This document shows positions 1-5,201 of a stretch of DNA of 5,201 nt, piece by piece. Position 1 is the first letter of the stretch. The number at the start of each line of letters is the position of its first letter. This DNA is from Clostridia bacterium. GTDB taxonomy: Bacteria; Bacillota; Clostridia; Oscillospirales; Butyricicoccaceae. The notes under the pieces were generated by a model, which made no database searches, had not been told where the DNA came from, and was given only the letters and a program-made list of their open reading frames with translations. The stretch covers positions 1 to 5,201 of the forward strand of contig JAFQVZ010000168.1 in NCBI GenBank assembly GCA_017407765.1, in the 5' to 3' direction. The translations under genes were made by a program, and so were the position numbers.

Positions 1-375
1 AAAATGCTCGGTCAGCTGAGCCAGAACATCGGCTGCGCCGAATGTGCATGCTGCGATCCAGTTGTGGCCGCATGCATGTCCGTTCTGGTTGCGCTCGGGG
101 CCATAGCCGGGAAGAGCATCATACTCAGCAAGGAATGCTACCTTGGGGCTGCCGGAGCCGATCTCGCAGCGGAAAGCTGTGTCAAGGCCGCCGTAGGGAT
201 ACTGAACGCGGAAACCGCGCTTTTCCATCTCCTCAACGAGGAACTTGGAGGAATAATATTCCTGATTGCCCAGCTCGGGGTGACGGAAGATCTCGTCACA
301 GATGTGATTGTAAAGACCGATATTCTGCTCAGCAAGGGCATACGCCTGCTGCTTTACGTCCTGAATGTTGCTCAT
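1..375 (-). CDS. M20-family amidohydrolase/metallopeptidase (M20D-like), N-terminal part
   Basis: The first 125 residues are present; the gene runs off the left edge. The start ATG (375-373) is chosen because GGAGG (390-386) lies 10 nt upstream. Visible landmarks are HPELG near residue 32, EYDALPG at 84-90 and the metal-site motif GHACGHN at 99-105. The HxCGH form, with Cys102 as probable metal ligand, is typical of the M20D amidohydrolase branch (aminoacylase, AbgB, IAA-amino-acid hydrolases and the PM20D2 dipeptidase group). These enzymes hydrolyse amide bonds of N-acyl amino acids or dipeptides, usually in the cytoplasm; no signal peptide is seen here. It follows the transporter gene after 17 nt, so it is probably co-transcribed and under the same lysine riboswitch. 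A short insert (about residues 91-98) separates DALPG from GHACGH. The PM20D2-like assignment (beta-alanyl-lysine dipeptidase in mammals) is attractive given the lysine control, but rests on motif resemblance recalled from memory. The dimerisation domain and the C-terminal half of the metal site are outside the window. Confidence 0.9.
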   Translation of the reverse strand, partial: MSNIQDVKQQAYALAEQNIGLYNHICDEIFRHPELGNQEYYSSKFLVEEMEKRGFRVQYPYGGLDTAFRCEIGSGSPKVAFLAEYDALPGYGPERNQNGHACGHNWIAACTFGAADVLAQLTEHF

Positions 376-392
376 TTTTTACAAACCTCCGA

Positions 393-1811
393 TTAGAAGC
401 CGATTGCTACAGCGCCGATCATAAAGATGCACTGGAAGGCGAAGATGATACCGAACAGAGGTGCAACGAACTTGAACCACTTGCCGGCGGGAGCGCCCAT
501 AAGACCGGAGATCAGGAAGATACCGTTGGGCCAGAACATATTGGAGTAACCGTCGCCGAACTGGAAGGCCAGAACTGCTGTCTGACGTGTAAGGCCGATC
601 ATATCGGCAAGAGGAGCCATGATGGGCATAACAGCCGAAGCCTGACCGGAGCCCGAACCGATAAAGAAGTTTACGATGTTCTGAACTACCAGCATACCCA
701 GAGCCGATACATAGTTGCCCAGAGCGCCCAGAGTCTCACCCATTGTGAGCAGGGGCTGAGAGAGACCGTAGATGATGGAGTCGATGATGGAGCCGCTGTT
801 GAGAACAACGACGATGCCGCGCGACAGACCAACGACCATAGCGCCGAACATCATGTCCTTAGCAGCCATAACGAAGTTCTGAGCGATATCGTTGGGGCCC
901 ATGCCGCCGCCTACGATAGCCGAAACGATCATAGAAACGAGGAACAGAGCCGACAGCTCGTTGATGTACCAGCCCCATGTGATAGTGCCGTATACGAGGA
1001 AGAAAATTGTGACCAGGAATACGACGATGCAGCCGACCTGACGCTTGTTGAGGTAGCAGTTCTCAAGTTCATCCTTGGAAGCCATGTCTGTTGCGATAGA
1101 GAGCTTTACGCCGTAGAGGTAAGACTTTGTGGGGTCAGCCTTGATGCGGCGTGCATAGCGCATTACATACCAGATAACGATTGCCTGGAATACGCAGAAA
1201 ATGAGGATACGGTAGGGAAGGCCGTAGGGATACTCGACCTCGGCAATGCTCATTGCAACACCGATGGTGAAGGGGTTCAGTGTAGCCGAAGCAAAGCCTG
1301 TGGCAGCTGCAACATAAGTCATGCATGTGCCGATGAATGCGTCATAGCCAAGTGCGATGGCGATGCCGACGAATGCGGGGATAAGGCCGTATGTCTCTTC
1401 GCTCATGCCCATTGTGGAGCCGAGTACGCCGAAGAAGATCATGATTACGGGGATAAGGAGCTCGATCTTGTTGCCGAACTTACGGATCAGACCGCCGACC
1501 ATGGCGTTGAATGTACCGTTCTTGAGAAGAACGCTGATCCATGCATAGGCAAATACGATAAAGAAGATGATATCGGCAACCTCAGTAAAGCCGCTGGAGA
1601 TGCACTCAAACAGCTCAAAGGGACCGACGGGCGACTGCTCTACAAAATGGAAAGAGCCGTCAACTACGACCATACGTCCATCGTCGTTTGCGACACGGTC
1701 ATATGCGCCTGCGGGGATGATGTATGTCATTATCATTGCCAGCACGATGATGCCGAAGATAACAACATAGTTGTTGGGCATTGTAAAGCCCTTCTTGTTC
1801 TTGGTGGACAT
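393..1811 (-). CDS. YfcC-family (DcuC/ion-transporter superfamily) membrane transporter
   Basis: This is a 472-residue polytopic membrane protein of the usual length for the YfcC family (COG1288; C4-dicarboxylate carrier DcuC-like fold). Start ATG 1811-1809 is supported by GGAGG (1824-1820) 8 nt upstream; stop is TAA at 395-393. Hydrophobic segments recur throughout, the first at about residues 15-36. Family signatures seen: EVADIIFFIVFAY (77-89), ATGFASATLNPFTIG (170-184), and the C-terminal block SGSGQASAVMPIMAPLAD (386-403) followed by TRQTAVLAFQFGDGYSN (408-424). The conserved NPF and GSGSGQ segments probably form the two re-entrant substrate-binding hairpins of this superfamily. Family members are annotated as putative amino-acid or basic amino-acid transporters, but few have been tested. 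The lysine riboswitch in its leader indicates repression when lysine is plentiful, as expected for an importer of lysine or a lysine-yielding compound. The M20 hydrolase just downstream would be the intracellular processing partner. An exporter is less likely, because export would be induced, not repressed, by lysine. Confidence 0.92.
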   Translation of the reverse strand: MSTKNKKGFTMPNNYVVIFGIIVLAMIMTYIIPAGAYDRVANDDGRMVVVDGSFHFVEQSPVGPFELFECISSGFTEVADIIFFIVFAYAWISVLLKNGTFNAMVGGLIRKFGNKIELLIPVIMIFFGVLGSTMGMSEETYGLIPAFVGIAIALGYDAFIGTCMTYVAAATGFASATLNPFTIGVAMSIAEVEYPYGLPYRILIFCVFQAIVIWYVMRYARRIKADPTKSYLYGVKLSIATDMASKDELENCYLNKRQVGCIVVFLVTIFFLVYGTITWGWYINELSALFLVSMIVSAIVGGGMGPNDIAQNFVMAAKDMMFGAMVVGLSRGIVVVLNSGSIIDSIIYGLSQPLLTMGETLGALGNYVSALGMLVVQNIVNFFIGSGSGQASAVMPIMAPLADMIGLTRQTAVLAFQFGDGYSNMFWPNGIFLISGLMGAPAGKWFKFVAPLFGIIFAFQCIFMIGAVAIGF

Positions 1812-1855
1812 TTCTTTTTCCTCCGGTTTGATTTTTTCTTACCGTTTTTTCCCGG

Positions 1856-1882
1856 GGGCTTTTTTGACAAACAAAAAAGCCC
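1856..1882. repeat. Perfect 11-bp inverted repeat between riboswitch terminator and transporter gene
   Basis: GGGCTTTTTTG (1856-1866) and CAAAAAAGCCC (1872-1882) are exact complements around a 5-nt loop. On the minus-strand RNA the first arm contains both the U-run and the closing GGGC of the upstream terminator, so the two structures cannot both form. It lies 45 nt before the transporter start and leaves the ribosome binding site free. It may help read-through transcripts by hiding the terminator's U-run, or stabilise the 5' end of the mRNA; its function is not shown by the sequence. Confidence 0.7.
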
Positions 1883-1906
1883 ATGCGTTAAGGATAACAC
1901 ATGGAC
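1873..1906 (-). terminator. Intrinsic terminator of the lysine riboswitch expression platform
   Basis: On the minus strand, GTCCATGTGTTA (1906-1895) pairs with TAACGCATGGGC (1890-1879) around a UCCU loop. This gives a 12-bp stem with two G-U pairs. Six U residues (1878-1873) follow at once. It lies 50 nt after the aptamer and 61 nt before the transporter start, the position expected for lysine-dependent premature termination. A preceding hairpin, GGTACATAA/TTATGTGTC (about 1928-1904), shares only the GUC at the base of the terminator stem and may be a weak antiterminator. Confidence 0.82.
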
Positions 1907-1956
1907 ACATAATTACTTCTTATGTACCTGGTCATACCTAACACAATTTACCCTGG

Positions 1957-2128
1957 GATAGCTCTCCTTTGAAGGGTGGTAACTTTCCTTCAAAGACAGT
2001 CCTGCACCTTTCGGTTACAGTCCCAACCGCAGTTCTGACGTGCGGCTTCGGCGTCGACGCCTTTCACTTTGTTTCACCGGCTTTCGGCCTCCGCAAAGTT
2101 ACTGATCGTAAACGCGACCTCTACCTCA
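1957..2128 (-). ncRNA. Lysine riboswitch (L-box) aptamer
   Basis: Reading the minus strand, the conserved L-box blocks appear in order: GAGGTAGAGG, AGTA, GGAG, GGTGAAA, GTGAAAGG, GACGCCGAAGC, GGACTGTC and GGAGAGCTATC. The five-helix junction can be drawn. P1 is GGUAG (2125-2121) with CUAUC (1961-1957); the top of P2 is CUUUG/CAAAG. P3 is CCGCA/UGCGG (+ strand 2027-2031 and 2041-2045). P4 (about 2002-2020) is capped by GAAA, and P5 is a perfect 9-bp stem (1967-1975 with 1987-1995). The class binds L-lysine and, in Firmicutes, usually turns expression off by forming a terminator; a terminator is present downstream. It controls the transporter and, by co-transcription, the M20 hydrolase. The usual L2-L3 kissing complementarity is not evident here. 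Confidence 0.95.
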
Positions 2129-2144
2129 TAGCAAATGTGAGGTA
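2122..2144 (-). promoter_or_regulatory. 5' leader hairpin overlapping the riboswitch P1 strand
   Basis: UACCUCA (minus strand 2144-2138) and UGAGGUA (2128-2122) form a perfect 7-bp stem with a 9-nt loop at the very start of the predicted transcript. The right arm includes GGUA of the aptamer's P1 5' strand (2125-2122). This hairpin and P1 are therefore mutually exclusive. It could be part of the ligand-free fold; this is inference. Confidence 0.5.
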
Positions 2145-2151
2145 TGGCATG

Positions 2152-2180
2152 ATAATAGCATATACCCCCCTGTTTGTCAA
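2152..2180 (-). promoter_or_regulatory. Sigma-A/sigma-70 promoter of the lysine-riboswitch operon
   Basis: Minus-strand TTGACA (2180-2175) is a perfect -35 box. A 17-nt spacer (2174-2158, containing a GGGGGG run) separates it from TATTAT (2157-2152), a 5/6 match to the -10 box. Transcription would start near 2145, just before the aptamer's leading hairpin. This gives a leader of about 330 nt ahead of the transporter start. Confidence 0.85.
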
Positions 2181-2291
2181 CTTTTTTGTAAGTTTTCTAT
2201 TAACTTTTTATGTATTTTCTTCCCTATAGCCGAATATTTAAACTGTCCGGCTTAAGGATATATAATTTCGTATAACAAAACTCGGTATTTG

Positions 2292-2320
2292 TTGCATTTT
2301 TTGTGCAAATCGCCTACAAT
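2292..2320 (+). promoter_or_regulatory. Sigma-A/sigma-70 promoter of the peptidase-RidA-aminotransferase operon
   Basis: TTGCAT (2292-2297) and TACAAT (2315-2320) are separated by 17 nt, each matching consensus at 5/6 or better than 4/6. The start would be near 2327, leaving a short leader of about 36 nt before the peptidase ATG. A TTGCA-N7-TGCAA dyad (2292-2308) overlaps the -35 box and spacer and could be an operator. Further upstream (2181-2291) the DNA is AT-rich; apart from an isolated TATAAT (2261-2266) with a poor -35 match, I see nothing there. Confidence 0.7.
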
Positions 2321-2362
2321 GAAGCTATCAGGACAAATAATATGATTATAAGGAGAAGTATT

Positions 2363-4324
2363 ATGATCAGAAATAACACAAGAACATTCCTTAAGCACAT
2401 CAGCGGCGACCGCGCCTTCCAGACCGTTGCCGAAGTATCCACCTTCCATCGCATTCAGGGCTCCACCGGCTTCCGTGCCGCAGCCGAGCACTGCCAGCGC
2501 AAGCTGGAGCGCTGGGGTTTTGAGAATGCCGAAGTTCTCTCCTATCCCGCACGCGAGGATGTTATTTTCGGCACATATCCCTCCTTTAAGGAATGGGACT
2601 GCAAGGCCGCATGGTGCGACCTCGTCGATCCCGAAGAACGCCGCCTTGCCGACTTTGATGCCTGCGCCATCTCGGTCATTCAGAAGAGCGCCCCCTGCGA
2701 TTTCCGCAATGATCCCCTCGAAGTCATCATGCTCGACAAGGGCACCGATGAAGCAAGTTACAAGAATGTCGATTTCGAGGGCAAAATGGTCTTCGTCCGC
2801 GACGATATCAACAAGGTATACAGCTGGGTAGTCGAAAAGCGCGGCGCAGCCGGCCTCATCACCGACTTCGTCCTGCAGGATCCCCATGTCCGCGGCCGCC
2901 ACGACCAGTCCGACACCCTGCGCTATACCTCCTTCTGGTGGAAGCCCGGCCAGAAGACCGCCTTCGGCTTTGTTCTCTCGCCCAGAGAGGGCGACCGTTT
3001 CGCCGAGCTCTGCACAAAGCTTGCAAAGGAAGGCAAGCGTCCTCAGGTAAAGTGCTATGTCGATTCTTCCATCTATGACGGCGAGATCGAGAATGTAACA
3101 GCCTATCTGCCCGGCGAGCTGGACGAAGAGATCCTGCTGGTTGGCCATCTTTGTCATCCACGCGCCTCGGCAAACGACAACGCCAGCGGCACAGCCTGCG
3201 TAATGGAAGCCATTAAGACCATCAAGATGCTCACCGAGACCGGCGAACTGGCCCCCCTCAAGCGCGGCGTAAGAGTCCTGCTGGTTCCCGAGTTCACAGG
3301 CACATACGCATATCTCGAGAAGATCGGCGCTGAGGCAAAAAAGATCAAGGCAGCCTTCAACCTCGACATGGTAGGCGGCCGCCAGGATCACGGCTATGGC
3401 CCCATCACCATCACCGATATTCCCCTCGAAACCCCCTCCATCGTTTCCGATGCCGCAGCTGTTATTCTCGACGAGGTAAAGCGCCAGGTCACCGGCATGA
3501 TGCCCGATGCCTACTGTCCCCTCTTCAACAGCCACATGACCGATTATTCGGGCGGCTCTGACCATGTTGTATTCAGCGATCCTCAGACCAATATCCCCTG
3601 CCTCATGCTGGGACAGTGGCCCGATAAGTATTATCACACATCCACCGATACTCTCGATAAGGTCGATCCTTATATCCTCTCCCGTTCGGCAACCCTCGCC
3701 GCCTCCTATGCATACACCCTTGCAAACCTCGAGCCTGCCGATATCGGCGAGCTTTGCAACACAGGCCTTGCAAGAACCGCAGCATATATCACCGATCTTC
3801 AGACAAAGATCAACCGCGGCGCGCTTGATCCCAAGTTCTATCATGGACGCGTAGCCCGCTATACAAAGTGGCGCCTTGCCTCCATCGATAACTTTGCCCA
3901 GTGGCTCGAAGGCGATTTCACCGACGAGCTCGAGGCCGAAAAGAAGCGCGTAGTCGCCCTTGTAAAGGCCCTCATCGGCTTTGATCCGCTCGCCCGTCCC
4001 GTGAAGAACATCGCAACAAAAACACAGCGCGACAAATATACCCTCGTTGTGCGCCGCAAAAAGAGTGTTCCCATAATGATCGACAAGTTTGTCGGTATGT
4101 TCGGCGAAGAGGCCGATGCCAAGCTGCATGAATATATTTCGAAACACGGCCGCAAGCTGGGCCATGCCGCAGGCATTGCAGTCGATTATCTGCTGGACGG
4201 CAAGCGCACGACCCTCGAGGCTGCACGCGAGCTGGCATACGAGTTCAACATCTATGCCCCCGAGGCGGTTGATGCCTATGCAAGGCTCCTTGTCGAGCTG
4301 GGCTATGCCGAAGAGGTAAAATAA
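2363..4324 (+). CDS. M28-type zinc aminopeptidase-like protein (DUF4910-like), with C-terminal extension
   Basis: This 653-residue protein starts at ATG 2363, chosen because AGGAG (2351-2355) lies 7 nt upstream. The same frame is open from 2303, but that would begin inside the promoter. No signal peptide is seen, so it is probably cytoplasmic. A protease-associated (PA)-like insert lies around residues 120-175 (GKMVFV at 140-145, RGAAGLI). The M28-type catalytic core follows. GHLCHP (261-266) and ANDNASG (270-276) give likely zinc ligands His262/265 and Asp272. VPEFTG has the probable catalytic Glu310, NLDMVGG has Asp335, SDHVVF spans 399-404, and YYHTSTDT ends the site with His425. About 200 further residues form a mostly charged, helical-looking C-terminal part, ending in a possible winged-helix-like segment. 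Family members remove N-terminal amino acids or act on related amide substrates; the substrate here is unknown. The stop codon abuts the next gene's ATG, so translation is likely coupled to the RidA-family gene. Confidence 0.9.
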   Translation: MIRNNTRTFLKHISGDRAFQTVAEVSTFHRIQGSTGFRAAAEHCQRKLERWGFENAEVLSYPAREDVIFGTYPSFKEWDCKAAWCDLVDPEERRLADFDACAISVIQKSAPCDFRNDPLEVIMLDKGTDEASYKNVDFEGKMVFVRDDINKVYSWVVEKRGAAGLITDFVLQDPHVRGRHDQSDTLRYTSFWWKPGQKTAFGFVLSPREGDRFAELCTKLAKEGKRPQVKCYVDSSIYDGEIENVTAYLPGELDEEILLVGHLCHPRASANDNASGTACVMEAIKTIKMLTETGELAPLKRGVRVLLVPEFTGTYAYLEKIGAEAKKIKAAFNLDMVGGRQDHGYGPITITDIPLETPSIVSDAAAVILDEVKRQVTGMMPDAYCPLFNSHMTDYSGGSDHVVFSDPQTNIPCLMLGQWPDKYYHTSTDTLDKVDPYILSRSATLAASYAYTLANLEPADIGELCNTGLARTAAYITDLQTKINRGALDPKFYHGRVARYTKWRLASIDNFAQWLEGDFTDELEAEKKRVVALVKALIGFDPLARPVKNIATKTQRDKYTLVVRRKKSVPIMIDKFVGMFGEEADAKLHEYISKHGRKLGHAAGIAVDYLLDGKRTTLEAARELAYEFNIYAPEAVDAYARLLVELGYAEEVK

Positions 4325-4783
4325 ATGAACGCCGAAAAACGTCTGAGCGAGCTGGGGCTGGAGCTTCCTCCCGTCCCGGCTCCCATCGGCTCTTATGTCA
4401 CTGTCAAACAGCAGGGCAGCCTGCTCTATCTGTCGGGTTCGGGCCCGATCGTTGGCGGCAAGGCCCTCTTTCAGGGCAAAGTCGGTGCCGAAGTAACACC
4501 CGAACAGGGCTATGAAGCCGCCAAGATCTCCCTTCTCAATATGCTGGCCATCCTCAAGGATCACCTTGGTGACCTCGATCGAATCAAATCGGTAGTCAAG
4601 CTGCTCGGCATGGTCGCATGCGCCGACGGATTCTATAATCACCCCTCTGTCATCAACGGCGCTTCCGATCTTCTTGTCGAGATCTTCGGTGAAAAAGGCC
4701 GTCATGCCCGCTCGGCAATTGGCGTCTATTCCCTGCCTATGAATATTCCCGTCGAGATCGAGCTTATCGTGGAGGTGGAATAA
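4325..4783 (+). CDS. RidA/YjgF/UK114-family protein (probable enamine/imine deaminase)
   Basis: The 152-residue product is slightly longer than classical RidA (about 128 residues), matching the subgroup of about 150 residues sometimes labelled YjgF-like endoribonuclease. AGAGGT (4312-4317) sits 7 nt before the ATG, inside the end of the peptidase gene. The family core is clear: LYLSGSGPI (34-42), the central VKLLGMVA (91-98), and ARSAIGVYSLPMNIPVEIE (128-146). Arg129 and Glu144 are 15 residues apart, like the Arg105/Glu120 pair of RidA that binds the carboxylate and activates water. This supports retained deaminase chemistry. RidA hydrolyses reactive 2-aminoacrylate and related enamines/imines released by PLP enzymes, in the cytoplasm as a trimer. 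A PLP-enzyme gene follows with a 1-nt overlap, which fits that role. RNase activity is an older, less likely suggestion. Confidence 0.93.
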   Translation: MNAEKRLSELGLELPPVPAPIGSYVTVKQQGSLLYLSGSGPIVGGKALFQGKVGAEVTPEQGYEAAKISLLNMLAILKDHLGDLDRIKSVVKLLGMVACADGFYNHPSVINGASDLLVEIFGEKGRHARSAIGVYSLPMNIPVEIELIVEVE

Positions 4784-5201
4784 TGAGTTGGGTAAATGAA
4801 CTTCGTATGCAGGTTCCCGTCTGCGAGAAATGTGTATATCTCGACTGCGCCTATGACTGCGGCGGCACCACCTTCTCAAAAGAAGCTGCCATGCGCTATT
4901 TTGACGACTGGGCTGTTTCTGCCGCTGCCATCGAACGCGGCGGCCCCGGCCGCAAAACCTTTTTTGATCTTGCCGACAGCACACGCGAGATGATCTGCCG
5001 CCTTATCGGTGCAGACGATCCCCGCGAGGTCTGCTTTACAAGAAACACAAACGAAGGCATCAGCCATGTTGTTATGGGTTTTGATTATGCCCCCGGCGAC
5101 AATATCGTCACCGATGATATCGAGCATCCCTCGGTCATCATGCCCTGCCTCAATGCCCAGAAACTCAAAGGAGTCGAATGCCGCGTAGTAAAGGCCGAGA
5201 A
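4783..5201 (+). CDS. Class V PLP-dependent aminotransferase/cysteine desulfurase-fold protein, N-terminal part
   Basis: The ATG at 4783-4785 overlaps the previous stop by one base (TAATG). GGAGG (4771-4775) lies 7 nt upstream. The 139 complete codons run off the right edge. FTRNTNEGISHVVMGF (about residues 88-103) followed by DDIEHPSVIMP is the class V signature. The TNEGI stretch contributes to PLP phosphate binding, and the histidine of EHPS stacks on the pyridine ring. The PLP lysine lies beyond the window, so desulfurase, lyase, epimerase or transaminase activity cannot be separated. Unusually, the N-terminus has four cysteines, C14xxC17 and C22xxxC26, around the usual YLD strand, where relatives have YLDNAA-type sequence. 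Its coupling to a RidA gene suggests a reaction that produces an unstable enamine or imine. Confidence 0.9.
   Translation, partial: MSWVNELRMQVPVCEKCVYLDCAYDCGGTTFSKEAAMRYFDDWAVSAAAIERGGPGRKTFFDLADSTREMICRLIGADDPREVCFTRNTNEGISHVVMGFDYAPGDNIVTDDIEHPSVIMPCLNAQKLKGVECRVVKAE

Noticed and set aside
42..1961. A 639-codon open frame on the plus strand across the M20 and transporter genes and into the leader
   Set aside because: It is antisense to two recognised genes and to the terminator and riboswitch, and shows no family motif or start signal.
1969..2229. An 86-codon plus-strand open frame in the intergenic region
   Set aside because: It is the complement of the lysine riboswitch and promoter, with no ribosome binding site; RNA conservation explains the sequence.
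2228..2252. AGCCG/CGGCT inverted repeat in the AT-rich intergenic DNA
   Set aside because: The stem is only 5 bp with a 15-nt loop and has no following T-run, so it is too weak to call a terminator.
2238..2266. TATAAT with TTAAAC 17 nt upstream as a second plus-strand promoter
   Set aside because: The -10 is perfect but the -35 matches at only three positions, in AT-rich DNA where TATAAT arises easily; the TTGCAT/TACAAT pair is better placed.
2252..4984. A 910-codon open frame on the minus strand opposite the peptidase, RidA and PLP-enzyme genes
   Set aside because: It has no ribosome binding site, a low-complexity composition without recognisable motifs, and lies opposite three clearly recognised genes. 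It is a by-product of their GC-rich codon use.

Overview
The window looks like a piece of a Gram-positive Firmicutes chromosome, probably a Clostridia-type anaerobe. This is inferred from GGAGG-type ribosome binding sites 7-10 nt before each start, GC-rich genes split by an AT-rich intergenic region, consensus sigma-A-like promoters, and a lysine riboswitch ending in an intrinsic terminator. The species cannot be named from the sequence. All five genes are ordinary in composition, and I see no insertion sequence, phage gene, CRISPR array, tRNA or rRNA.

Layout: two divergent transcription units flank a 551-base intergenic region (1812-2362). Leftward (minus strand), a consensus promoter (-35 at 2175-2180, -10 at 2152-2157, 17-bp spacer) starts a leader of about 330 nt. 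The leader holds a well-conserved lysine (L-box) aptamer (about 1957-2128), an intrinsic terminator (1873-1906) and a second perfect 11-bp hairpin (1856-1882). It leads into a YfcC/DcuC-superfamily membrane transporter (393-1811) and, 17 nt further on, an M20-family amidohydrolase (375 to beyond the left edge). Rightward (plus strand), a promoter (TTGCAT, 17 bp, TACAAT) drives three tightly packed genes: an M28-type zinc aminopeptidase-like protein (2363-4324), a RidA/YjgF-family protein (4325-4783, no gap) and a class V PLP-dependent aminotransferase/desulfurase-fold protein (4783 to beyond the right edge, 1-nt overlap).

How they may work together: the riboswitch ties the transporter and the M20 hydrolase to lysine scarcity. 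This suggests import of lysine or a lysine conjugate and release of lysine from it by the hydrolase. On the other side, a peptidase, an enamine/imine deaminase and a PLP enzyme form a plausible peptide or amino-acid breakdown unit, in which RidA would clear reactive intermediates of PLP chemistry. The lysine link is the strongest functional clue in the window. The exact substrates are inference.
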